A stretch of DNA of 64,000 bases from Gilvimarinus agarilyticus (GTDB lineage Bacteria; Pseudomonadota; Gammaproteobacteria; Pseudomonadales; Cellvibrionaceae). Position 1 is the stretch's first letter; the number at the start of each line of letters is the position of its first letter. The notes beneath the pieces were generated by a model that saw nothing but the letters and a program-made list of their open reading frames with translations, did no database searches and was not told the DNA's origin. The position numbers and the translations under genes were made by a program. The stretch lies in the NCBI RefSeq assembly GCF_000832015.1, contig NZ_JXCJ01000001.1, positions 771,169-835,168 on the forward strand, read 5' to 3'. Positions 1 through 9,041 of the stretch are shown here, piece by piece.

Positions 1-2
1 CC

Positions 3-104
3 CTCGAGCCATTGGGCGGACACGGTTTTAACGGTAAAGCGCAAGGCGATAGTCTTTGGTTAGCTGGGTTTGATGCCTTCTTTGCGACACTAAAGCCCCA
101 TTGA
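3..104 (+). CDS. C-terminal end of an upstream protein (partial)
   Basis: An open frame enters from the left edge and ends with TGA at 102-104, giving 33 visible residues that include GGHGFNGKAQGDSLWLAG. The frame has no internal stop and lies in the same direction as the following amylase gene. Too little is present to recognise the family. The neighbourhood makes a starch-related protein plausible, but that is inference. Confidence 0.5.
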   Translation, partial: LEPLGGHGFNGKAQGDSLWLAGFDAFFATLKPH

Positions 105-123
105 CCGTGGTTAGCGGTCAATG
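99..123 (+). terminator. Hairpin overlapping the stop codon of the partial gene
   Basis: CATTGACCG (99-107) and CGGTCAATG (115-123) form a perfect 9-bp stem with a 7-nt loop. The stem includes the stop codon. No T-run follows, so it may be an mRNA-stabilising or weak terminator hairpin rather than a classical intrinsic terminator. Confidence 0.35.
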
Positions 124-242
124 GCTAATATTGGCGGAGGTGCCTGTCGGGTTCCGAACTTTACAATGCTATTGTGGTAATCTTTTTGCCGGCTTTGGGG
201 TTCTATTAGCCGGTACTTTTTAGATCAACAAAAGGAAATAGC

Positions 243-2093
243 ATGAGAGCCTTTGTTCTGTTACTAGCGCTTTTGCCTATGATGGCTGGGGCGGATACTG
301 TTGACCGGGTAGAGCCGCCATCCTGGTGGGTGGGTATGCACAGCAGCAAGTTGCAGCTATTGGTACATGGTGATGGTCTAGGTAACTTAACTCCCAAGCT
401 CGATTACTCAGGGGCAGAGATCGTTGAAGTACATCAAGCCGATAGCCCCAACTACCTATTTATAGATTTACGTATTGACCCGGATGCCGAGCCCGGTCGC
501 TTGCCGTTGGAGTTTTACCGGGGCGACGATCTCGTCGCCACTTGGCGTTACCCATTAATGACTCGCGCAAAACACTCGGCTGAGCGAGAGGGCTTTTCAG
601 GCAAAGATGTGATTTACCTGATAACGCCCGACCGGTTTGCTAACGGTGATCCAGGCAATGATACGCTTGAAGGTTATACGGATGGTTTACGCCGCGAGGC
701 TCCGGGTGGCCGCCACGGTGGTGACTTGGCCGGTATTATCCAGAATTTAGATTACATTAGTGAAATGGGCTTTACCCAGCTGTGGCTTAACCCGGTGCTC
801 GAGAATGCTCAGCCGGAATACTCTTACCACGGCTACGCCATCACCGATTTTTATCGGGTCGACCCACGGTTTGGCAGTAATGAGCAGTACCTGGCTCTTG
901 CGCAAAAAGCTCGAGAGCAGGGCATAGGGCTTATTATGGACGTGGTGTTAAATCATAGCGGCTCCAACCATTGGTGGATGCAGGATAAACCGTTTAAAGA
1001 CTGGATCAATTTTGACGGTAAGTTCTCCGCCACCACCCATCGCCGTACTACCTTGCGCGACCCCCATGCCGCCCCCAGCGATACTCGTCAGTTTACTGAT
1101 GGTTGGTTTGTGCCCAGCATGCCCGATCTTAATCAGCGCAATGAATTTTTGGCGCAATATCTGATACAAAGCAGCCTTTGGTGGATCGAGTACGCTGGGT
1201 TAAGCGGTATAAGAGTGGACACTTACTCGTACCCTGAGCAATCTTTTTTGGTCGACTGGGGCGAGCGAGTCCTGGAGGAATACCCTAACTTAAATATCGT
1301 TGGCGAGGAATGGTCTAACAATCCAGCGATTGTCTCCTACTGGCAGAGTGGTAAAGAAAACCCCGACGGATTTAAACCCATGTTGCCGAGTTTGATGGAC
1401 TTCCCATTGCAGACGGCTTTGGTAAACGCGCTTAACACTGAAGAGGCGTGGGGCACCGGGGTGATCGAGCTGTACGAAGCATTAAGTAATGATTTTTTAT
1501 ATCCCGATCCAGACAATTTAGTTGTGTTTACCGATAACCACGACATGAGCCGAATCTATACGCAGCTAGATGAGGATTACGCGCTATGGCAGCAGGCAAT
1601 GGCGTATTTGCTCACCACTCGTGGCATCCCTCAGATCTATTACGGTACTGAGATTCTAATGACTAACCCTGGCACGGAAGATCACGGTGCTATCCGTTCA
1701 GATTTTCCCGGCGGGTGGCCCGGTGACGAGGTAAATGCCTTTAATGGTTCTGGCCTGAGTAAAGAGGCAAAACAAGCACAAGATTTCTTGCGCACTTTGT
1801 TAACATGGCGAAAAAGTAGTAAAGCAATTGCCGAGGGTCGGCTGATTCATTATGCGCCGCACGACGGTGTCTACGTATATTTTAACGTGGCCGACGATTC
1901 ACAGGTAATGACAATACTCAATCACAATAATGAGCCGAAAGAGCTTAACTTAGATCGGTTTGCCGATATCTTAATGCGTGCCGATGAAGGGTTTGATGTT
2001 TTAAACAATAAATCCGTTGCGCTGGAAGGGTCGCTACCGCTTGGCGCTATGGATGCCAGAATTATTACCATAGTGCCTGGTAGTGAACCCTAA
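243..2093 (+). CDS. Secreted GH13 alpha-amylase / cyclomaltodextrinase-type enzyme
   Basis: A 616-residue alpha-glucan hydrolase. It starts with a hydrophobic signal peptide (residues 1-17, cleavage near AGA/DTV), so it acts in the periplasm or outside. Residues about 24-108 resemble the N-terminal domain of cyclomaltodextrinases and neopullulanases. The GH13 barrel follows with region I DVVLNH (233-238), the nucleophile Asp326 in GIRVDT, the acid Glu355 in VGEEW, and Asp434 in DNHD. A small C-terminal beta domain ends the protein. All three catalytic residues are present, so it should be active. AAGGAAA lies just upstream of the ATG. Its neighbour at 2551 carries starch-binding-like modules, which fits a role in starch or maltodextrin use. 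The exact linkage specificity cannot be read from sequence. Confidence 0.9.
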   Translation: MRAFVLLLALLPMMAGADTVDRVEPPSWWVGMHSSKLQLLVHGDGLGNLTPKLDYSGAEIVEVHQADSPNYLFIDLRIDPDAEPGRLPLEFYRGDDLVATWRYPLMTRAKHSAEREGFSGKDVIYLITPDRFANGDPGNDTLEGYTDGLRREAPGGRHGGDLAGIIQNLDYISEMGFTQLWLNPVLENAQPEYSYHGYAITDFYRVDPRFGSNEQYLALAQKAREQGIGLIMDVVLNHSGSNHWWMQDKPFKDWINFDGKFSATTHRRTTLRDPHAAPSDTRQFTDGWFVPSMPDLNQRNEFLAQYLIQSSLWWIEYAGLSGIRVDTYSYPEQSFLVDWGERVLEEYPNLNIVGEEWSNNPAIVSYWQSGKENPDGFKPMLPSLMDFPLQTALVNALNTEEAWGTGVIELYEALSNDFLYPDPDNLVVFTDNHDMSRIYTQLDEDYALWQQAMAYLLTTRGIPQIYYGTEILMTNPGTEDHGAIRSDFPGGWPGDEVNAFNGSGLSKEAKQAQDFLRTLLTWRKSSKAIAEGRLIHYAPHDGVYVYFNVADDSQVMTILNHNNEPKELNLDRFADILMRADEGFDVLNNKSVALEGSLPLGAMDARIITIVPGSEP

Positions 2094-2550
2094 GCGATAT
2101 TCACAATTATTTGTGCCGGGAGTAATTCCATACCCTATGGTTTCCCGGTTAACCTCCTGTCCCATACCCACTTAAAATGTTAAGCCGCATCACAAAGTGT
2201 TACCAATAGGTTTCACTGCATACGTATTCATATTGAACAATATCTGCTCTGTTACTAGTCTTGATAACAACCTGATGATTAGACCTAAATCGTAGCCACT
2301 AATAATAACGAGGGCTCGCATGAAATGTTATCTGACAATATTGAGATTGTTCTCTTTTCGGCTTCACTCAAGCTGACTATCTCCAAAAAATTCTAGCAAT
2401 TATTCGCACGCTTAATTGATCGACAGTTTCTGTCGAGGCGGGTTTGTCGTGTCCAATATAATGGCCGGAGTTTGCTAAGTATCTTTGCTCTTCTGGTATT
2501 GAGCGTGTTCTTGAAAAATAACGTGAAATCACGTTGATAATAATGGCTGG
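2094..2550 (+). other. Intergenic region upstream of the giant fusion gene
   Basis: 457 bp without a credible gene. It contains an imperfect hairpin just after the amylase (CCGGGA at 2116-2121 with TCCCGG at 2143-2148), which may end transcription, and the palindromic element TGCATACGTATTCA at 2217-2230. The promoter of the 2551 gene must lie here, but I do not see a convincing -10/-35 pair, and the Shine-Dalgarno of that gene is weak. Confidence 0.5.
2217..2230. promoter_or_regulatory. Palindromic operator-like site, copy 1
   Basis: TGCATACGTATTCA is a near-perfect palindrome. The same 14-mer occurs at 10452-10465 and a close relative, TGTATACGTATGCA, at 10481-10494, so the three sites flank the two-gene DUF1592/DUF1552 unit. 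The form, with a central CG and short symmetric arms, resembles LacI-family operators that control maltose and glucan genes. The regulator itself is not in the window. Confidence 0.5.
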
Positions 2551-5500
2551 ATGAACGCTATGATTGGCAATAATAAATGTGTCGTTGGCGAACCTATTAA
2601 AACAATATTTTGTTGGTTTGTGTGTGTGGCTCTGCTGGGTTTGTCGGCGAGCTCATTCTCGCAACAGTGGGATCACGCGTACTTTCGTGGTACGCCCAAT
2701 AATTGGGGTGCTGATGAACTTACCTTTAATAGCGATACCCAGCTTTGGGAGACTGTTCAGGAATTCTCGGGCGACAACCCGCGATTTAAAATCACAAGAT
2801 CGGTCAGCTGGGATGAGTCATATCCAGAGGACGACTTTCACGTCGAAGAAGGTCGTTACCGTATTCTTTTTAGCGACACAACTTACGAGGTGTCGGTTAC
2901 CGAAGTAGCACAGGATAATACGACCACCAATAAGCTTGTGTGTTACGACAATGCCTTACAATTTAACACAGGCTTCGTCTATTTCTGGAACCCCACCCCA
3001 TCGGGCGCCATGGTGGGTTTGAACGCTTGGCCAGGCTACCCGATGGCTAACAACAATAATCACTTATGTTATGACTTATCGGAGATAGTCTCCGGAGGCG
3101 TCCTTCCCGAAACCGTTAATGTGATATTTAACAATAATGCCGGTAGCCAAACACAAGACCTGGTGCTCAGTGGCGATTCCTGTTACCGCAATAATCAGTG
3201 GCTAAGTTTAGCCGGGTGTGGTGTCGGTGTTGATGAGTTTTCTATCAGTGTCGGCGAGGATGTTACTGTTGACTGGGGCGATGTAATAACGCTTGAAGCC
3301 ATTTCAGGAAACGGTGATATTGCCGCGGTTGAGTGGACCAGTGAGGCGTGGAGTGGAGTGCTTGAGGGAAACCCAATAAGCTCCCAGGCGTTGCTTTCTT
3401 CCGGTAGCTTTACGGTAAACGCAACAGCACTATCAAATGCCGATGCTTTGGCCTCTGACGATTTTTTGTTAACGGTTAACCCCAAGCCCGATTCAGTAAA
3501 TGCCAATAGTGTTTGCTTTGCCAACCCGGATGATTATGCCTTGCCCCATGTGTATTTTTGGGGCGCGGTGCCTGAGGCAAGTATGACAGAAGCTCCGCCT
3601 TGGCCTGGCGAGCCAATGGAAATGGTAGGGGACAATTACTGTTTTGATTTTTCAGATTATTTAGTCAGTGCGTTTCCAGAGTCCATCAATATAATATTTA
3701 ACGACGGCGCCTCTCAACAAACTGAAGATTTAACGTATCTCGGTAATAGCTGCTATACCGCTCAGGGCTGGAGTGACTTGGCGGCGTGCGATTTAATGCT
3801 GGGCGATTCTGTGCCACAAGCAAATGCAGGTGCCGATCAGGTTGTCTCGCTCGGCGAGAGTATCGAGCTGTCGGCTAGTGCGTCCACGGGAGAGTACCAG
3901 CAGGCCATTTGGAGTAGCGCCCTTTGGAGTGAGGATCTGACTGGTGAGTTAACGACTACCCCGGTATTTAGTGCGGTGGGGGATTTTAGCATAACCTTAA
4001 CGCTGGTAACGGCTGGCGGTGATACCGTGAGCGATACACTGCAGGTCACCGTGTTAGAGGCTAACGGTAACCACGGCATGCCCAATCGGCCGGTTATGGA
4101 GCAACCCCACGCGTTTCCTGTTGACGGCAATGTTTCTCAAGGTAACTACCGTTTCGAGGTTGCCTACCCAAACCTTGTTAATCAGTTTATGGCACCGGTT
4201 ATGATAACCGCAGACCCGGTGAGTGGTCTGTTGTTTGTGGTGGATAAGCCCGGTGTTATTTACGCGTTCCCCGATAGTGAAAGCGTAACCCCCCAAGATG
4301 TTAAAACGGTTTTGGATATTTCGTCAGAGGTTAAAAACTACCACGAGCAAGGGCTATTGAGTATTGCCTTTGACCCTGATTACGCCAGTAATGGCTACCT
4401 GTATGGCTACTATATTTATGGTGAAAGTGATGATGAGCGTGAAGCCAATGGTCAGTTTGGCGATGCCATTTTAAAACGCTGGCGCGTGGCTGACCCTTAT
4501 AACCCCAGTGGTATTGTGTCGGGCTCGGGTGTCGAGCTACTGCGTATTGCCCAGCCCGGCCCCGACCATAAAGGCGGAATGCTACAGTTTCATCCCGAGT
4601 CGAATTACCTGTATCTAAGTGTGGGCGACGGCGCTTACGGCCACAGCGCTATTACCTCGTACCCAGAAGATCCCCGCACTAATAATAATGCGCAGGTAAC
4701 CAGCAATTTGTTGGGCTCAATCATTCGTATTAACCCACTCGATCAGCCCATAAATGGCAAGTACTACGATGTGCCCAGTGATAACCCGTTTGTGGGTGTC
4801 GCAGGTTTTCGCCCCGAAATTTGGTCCTATGGTCACCGCAATCCCTGGCGCTGGGCGTTTGACTCTGAAGCACCGTACACTTTGTGGGAGACAGAGGTAG
4901 GCCAGGCGGGGTTTGAAGAGGTCAACCTAATTGAGAGAGGCAAAAATTATGGTTGGCCCATGTGCGAAGGCACGACCAATCGCGGCGACTTAGGGGGCGA
5001 TAGCAGTAAAGATTGCAGTGTTGATTTTGCGCCTCCCAGAGAGGGCTATAACCACCCGGTAGGGCGCTCTGTTATCGGTGGTTTTGTCTATCGCGGTAAC
5101 AGTTTGCCCGGGCTAAATGGTCGTTTCGTGTTTGGTGATTATGTCACCAAAAAAATCTGGGCGGTCGCCGATGGTGAAGCCAAGCAGTTGGTGACGGATG
5201 CCTTCCCGGAAAATATTGCCTCGTTTGGTACCGGTGTGGGAGGAGAGTCATTGTTAGTTTCTACCTACGGCGTCGAATACGGAGGCAACTCAACCATTTA
5301 TCGTCTGTTAGACGATGACGCCGAGCGGGCGACGATTCCTTCCAGATTATCGGAGACAGGGTTGTTTGAGTCTTTACAGCCACTCGTCCCTAAAACGGGA
5401 GTAATGGAATACAAAGTAAATACCGACGGCTGGTTTGATGGCGCCAGTGTGCGGCACTTTATGGTAGTTGCTGAAGGCGAAACTATAGATTTTTCCGCAA

Positions 5501-8500
5501 CCGATGACTGGGAACTTCCGGTGGGATCGGTATTGGTTAAACACAAAACGTTGCAGCTTAGTGACGCCAGTCAGGCTCCGTTCACCACATCGGTACTGTT
5601 TCGACAGAGAAGTGGTAAGTGGCAAGCGGCTAATTATTATTGGAACGAAGATTATACCGACGCAACCTTGGTTACTGAGACAACCAGTGTCAGTAACACC
5701 GATGTAGACGGTCGCGATCGTCCCGTGCAAGCCGCGGCCGATTGCGGGTCTTGTCATACCGGTAACGGGAGTCGCGAGCCATTGGCGATTCATACCCGCC
5801 AGTTGAACCGTAACTTTGACTACTCAGGCGTTGTCGACAATCAGCTGGATGCTTTTAACCATGTCGACTTGTTTAGCGAAGCGATTGACGCCTCGGACAA
5901 CTATGACCGCTTTGTCGCCATAGATGATTCCGATGCTAGCGAGTTAAAGCGCGCTAAATCTTATCTCGCCACTAACTGCGCGCACTGTCACTCCAGCACG
6001 TTTATGGATTTACGCTTTGACACGCCTCTGGCCGATATGAAGTTGTTGAATGTGCAAACCAATGGTGGGCAATACCGACTTAAACCTTTTAGCCCCGCCG
6101 ATAGCCTGTTGCATATTTACCAGGTAACCGACAGTAACCGCATGCCCAAGGGAACCCTTTACACCAACTCTAAAGCCGATACCTTTTTTCGCGATTGGAT
6201 AACCGCCGCCGGTGCGCAAACAACCGGATTACAGGTGTCAGTAACCGATACTCTCAACCCGGGTGACAGCGCAAACGCTATTGTTTCGGCGTTATTTGAT
6301 AATGGGTTTAGTGCGCCTGTGGGTGAGGTTACTGTGGCTGTCACCAGTAATCCAGGAATTCTGTCGGTCGAGTCGGTATCCGGCCACGAGCTTAGCTTAC
6401 GCGCACACAGTGTTGGCACGGCGACGCTAACGGTTCAGGCGGAGGGATTTGATCAAACCATTACCATCAAGGTGGTTGAACTGCATACAGCCATCACAAG
6501 TCTCGCCATTGCCCCAAGTGAAGTTAGCCTAAGAGATACACAACAGCTTGTGGTGTATGGCGTTGCTGCAGACGGTACCAAAGCCAATGTTTACGAGCGT
6601 GCGAGCTGGCACGTTAGCAGCGGCAATAATGCGGTTGCCGTTGATAATCAAGGGCTCTTAACGCGTATTAATTCTGGCCCTGCAACGGTGACGGCTCAAG
6701 TGGGCGATTTGACTGCGAGCGTAGAGGTTACAGAACCCTCCGACGATGTATGGTTGCGTTTCGACAACAGCAATAATTGGGAATCCGTTTATGTATATCT
6801 ATGGGTCACTATAGATGGGGTAGACCAGCCGCTCACAGAGTGGCCCGGTGTGCCTATGAACAATACCGATGGTAATTGGTGGCGCTACGGCATCACGCCC
6901 GATCAGCTACCGGATGGAACGGTAAACGCTGTATTCAACGCGGGTGAGGGCGGCGCACAAACGGCCGATTTAAACAATATTACAGAGTCGGTTAGTTACA
7001 CCAATGGGCAATTACAACCCTGGGATGCCAGCGGAATCAACCAAGGGATTTATCGGGTAGCCGTGATTGGCGGCACGACTGAAAACAATGAACGAGATTT
7101 TCCGGTTGGATCTCTGGTCACTGTAACGGCCGATGAGGCTCCATTGGGAACTGAGTTTACCGGCTGGCAGGGCGACGGTGCGGCCTTTATTGTTGGGCCG
7201 GTTAGCAACAAAGTCGTGCAGCTGCTTATTCCCGATCAAAATGTGTCGCTGCAAGCGCTTTTTACCGGAGGCGATGACTTGTATCAGTTGGGGCGGGATT
7301 TTTATGCGGCCCAGTGCGCTAGCTGTCATGGCGATGACGGAAGTGGTGGCGTAGCAAAAGCCATTAACGCCTTAGACGATACCTGGAGTCAGCCACTACT
7401 GGCCAATTACATTGCCGATTTTATGCCTATGGATAACTCCGCCAGTTGCGACGGCACTAACGAGGGTGACTGCGCATTGGAAATTGCCCGGATGGTTATC
7501 GATGAGGCGTGGCAGCCGCAATTGTGTGACGGCGCCGAGTGCGAAGGTGATGCGATTGATGCGCGCAACCTTCGGTTGCTGACCAAAACCGAGTATCTCA
7601 ATAGTGTTCGGGATGTCTTCAATATAAATTTCTCGGCCGAGATTATGAATACCGTGCCCGCAGACGGACGCTATCGTAACTTTACAACGGCCTCGTATTT
7701 ATCATCGGGGTACGACCGTACACTGGGTTACCAAATGGTCGCCAAAGAGTTAGCCGAGCAGGCCATTGCTCGCTACACCTTTAACGGCTTAGAAAACAAT
7801 TGCCAAGATATGCGCTGTGCGGTGAGCGGCTTTGGCAAACGTTTGTTTCGCCGGCCGCTGTCCGGCTCCGAGGTGGATGCCTATACGGCGCTTTATGACG
7901 ATGAGGATGGCGGCCGACGGGCGTTGCAAGCTATGTTGATGTCGCCACACTTTATGTACCGCTCGGAGCTAGGCTTACTTAATGCGGAGTCGGGCCTATA
8001 CGAGCTGTCACCTTTTGAAGTGGTCACTTCACTGGCTTATATCTTCTGGGCGAGCACACCCGATGCGACTCTGTTGACGGCCGCCAGCGACGGCGATTTG
8101 AACCTTAGCAGCCTTTTAAACTACGTGCTGAATGATGCCCGTGCCGAGCAAGGCTTGCGTCGTTTCATCGGCGGCTGGCTGATCAACAATCAGTACCCCT
8201 TCCCCGCCATTAGCAACCCCGATTTAGTCGTAGCGTTAAAAGAGGAGACGGTGCGCTTTGTACTGGAGAATATTGAATCCAATATGCCGTTTTCGGAGTT
8301 GCTGCTGGCCGGTTACACCCAAGCCAATGACTTGGTGGCAGGCCACTACAACCTAGAGGGCGCTGGAGCCGGCTGGGGCGTGCGCAACTACAATGCCGAC
8401 GATCCGCGCGCTGGTGCCGGATTATTGGGGCATGCTAGTTTCTTAGCCTCGCGTACCAATACGGTAAATCCGTCTCCGATAAAGCGTGGGGTTTTTGTAC

Positions 8501-9024
8501 GCGAGATGCTTATGTGTCAGGAGTTTCCGCCGCCGGCGGCAGCCAACTTTGACGTGACCTTTGAAGACGATGACAGCAACCGCGAGGCCACCGCACGTCA
8601 CACCAGTGAGCCGGCTTGTCGCGCCTGCCATCAGTTTATCGACGGGGTTGGCTTTGGCTTTGAGCGTTACGACAGTCAGGGTTTATACCGGGTTATAGAA
8701 ACCTTGGGCAACGGTCAAACTCAAGAGGTTGACGCCAGCGGCTCGATTAAAAGCTTGTACTCGCCAGAGACTGTAATGGATCCGGACAGCGAGGCCGTGC
8801 CGTACCACTCGATTGCCGAGTTGGCTGAGTTGATTGCCGGTAGTGGGCAGGGTGAGGCTTGTTTTGCCCGTCAATTCTATCGCTATGTGGTGGGCCGTGA
8901 GGAAAGCGAGTTAAGCGATGAAATCATTATTCGCTCTTACAGCCAGGATCTTCGTAACGGTGGTGGCATGCGCGACATGCTAAAAGCTCTGGTGTTATCC
9001 GATAGCTTTACCAAACGCCGCTAA
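2551..9024 (+). CDS. Giant secreted fusion: starch-binding modules, PQQ-type sugar dehydrogenase, cytochrome c motifs and DUF1592/DUF1588 region
   Basis: A 2157-residue exported protein. A signal peptide ends near residue 38. Next come a CBM48/pullulanase-like beta domain (about 39-118), two related CBM26-like modules (about 129-222 and 317-412, each with a VYFW...WPG pattern), and PKD/Ig-like spacers between and after them. Residues about 534-890 form a beta-propeller of the PQQ-dependent glucose/aldose dehydrogenase type (SYGHRNPW, KNYGWP). Haem c motifs follow: CGSCH (1065-1069) and CAHCH (1143-1147). Then a Big2-like domain, a third CBM26-like module (about 1400-1495), CASCH (1589-1593), and the planctomycete-type DUF1587/1592/1588/1585/1595 block (about 1660-2157), which holds CRACH (2023-2027). 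The inferred role is binding starch-like glucan and oxidising it, passing electrons through haems. The following DUF1552 gene is the usual partner of the C-terminal block. The start is uncertain because ATG codons at 2551 and 2560 are both possible. Confidence 0.8.
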   Translation: MNAMIGNNKCVVGEPIKTIFCWFVCVALLGLSASSFSQQWDHAYFRGTPNNWGADELTFNSDTQLWETVQEFSGDNPRFKITRSVSWDESYPEDDFHVEEGRYRILFSDTTYEVSVTEVAQDNTTTNKLVCYDNALQFNTGFVYFWNPTPSGAMVGLNAWPGYPMANNNNHLCYDLSEIVSGGVLPETVNVIFNNNAGSQTQDLVLSGDSCYRNNQWLSLAGCGVGVDEFSISVGEDVTVDWGDVITLEAISGNGDIAAVEWTSEAWSGVLEGNPISSQALLSSGSFTVNATALSNADALASDDFLLTVNPKPDSVNANSVCFANPDDYALPHVYFWGAVPEASMTEAPPWPGEPMEMVGDNYCFDFSDYLVSAFPESINIIFNDGASQQTEDLTYLGNSCYTAQGWSDLAACDLMLGDSVPQANAGADQVVSLGESIELSASASTGEYQQAIWSSALWSEDLTGELTTTPVFSAVGDFSITLTLVTAGGDTVSDTLQVTVLEANGNHGMPNRPVMEQPHAFPVDGNVSQGNYRFEVAYPNLVNQFMAPVMITADPVSGLLFVVDKPGVIYAFPDSESVTPQDVKTVLDISSEVKNYHEQGLLSIAFDPDYASNGYLYGYYIYGESDDEREANGQFGDAILKRWRVADPYNPSGIVSGSGVELLRIAQPGPDHKGGMLQFHPESNYLYLSVGDGAYGHSAITSYPEDPRTNNNAQVTSNLLGSIIRINPLDQPINGKYYDVPSDNPFVGVAGFRPEIWSYGHRNPWRWAFDSEAPYTLWETEVGQAGFEEVNLIERGKNYGWPMCEGTTNRGDLGGDSSKDCSVDFAPPREGYNHPVGRSVIGGFVYRGNSLPGLNGRFVFGDYVTKKIWAVADGEAKQLVTDAFPENIASFGTGVGGESLLVSTYGVEYGGNSTIYRLLDDDAERATIPSRLSETGLFESLQPLVPKTGVMEYKVNTDGWFDGASVRHFMVVAEGETIDFSATDDWELPVGSVLVKHKTLQLSDASQAPFTTSVLFRQRSGKWQAANYYWNEDYTDATLVTETTSVSNTDVDGRDRPVQAAADCGSCHTGNGSREPLAIHTRQLNRNFDYSGVVDNQLDAFNHVDLFSEAIDASDNYDRFVAIDDSDASELKRAKSYLATNCAHCHSSTFMDLRFDTPLADMKLLNVQTNGGQYRLKPFSPADSLLHIYQVTDSNRMPKGTLYTNSKADTFFRDWITAAGAQTTGLQVSVTDTLNPGDSANAIVSALFDNGFSAPVGEVTVAVTSNPGILSVESVSGHELSLRAHSVGTATLTVQAEGFDQTITIKVVELHTAITSLAIAPSEVSLRDTQQLVVYGVAADGTKANVYERASWHVSSGNNAVAVDNQGLLTRINSGPATVTAQVGDLTASVEVTEPSDDVWLRFDNSNNWESVYVYLWVTIDGVDQPLTEWPGVPMNNTDGNWWRYGITPDQLPDGTVNAVFNAGEGGAQTADLNNITESVSYTNGQLQPWDASGINQGIYRVAVIGGTTENNERDFPVGSLVTVTADEAPLGTEFTGWQGDGAAFIVGPVSNKVVQLLIPDQNVSLQALFTGGDDLYQLGRDFYAAQCASCHGDDGSGGVAKAINALDDTWSQPLLANYIADFMPMDNSASCDGTNEGDCALEIARMVIDEAWQPQLCDGAECEGDAIDARNLRLLTKTEYLNSVRDVFNINFSAEIMNTVPADGRYRNFTTASYLSSGYDRTLGYQMVAKELAEQAIARYTFNGLENNCQDMRCAVSGFGKRLFRRPLSGSEVDAYTALYDDEDGGRRALQAMLMSPHFMYRSELGLLNAESGLYELSPFEVVTSLAYIFWASTPDATLLTAASDGDLNLSSLLNYVLNDARAEQGLRRFIGGWLINNQYPFPAISNPDLVVALKEETVRFVLENIESNMPFSELLLAGYTQANDLVAGHYNLEGAGAGWGVRNYNADDPRAGAGLLGHASFLASRTNTVNPSPIKRGVFVREMLMCQEFPPPAAANFDVTFEDDDSNREATARHTSEPACRACHQFIDGVGFGFERYDSQGLYRVIETLGNGQTQEVDASGSIKSLYSPETVMDPDSEAVPYHSIAELAELIAGSGQGEACFARQFYRYVVGREESELSDEIIIRSYSQDLRNGGGMRDMLKALVLSDSFTKRR

Positions 9025-9041
9025 GCGATAGGAGAATTAAC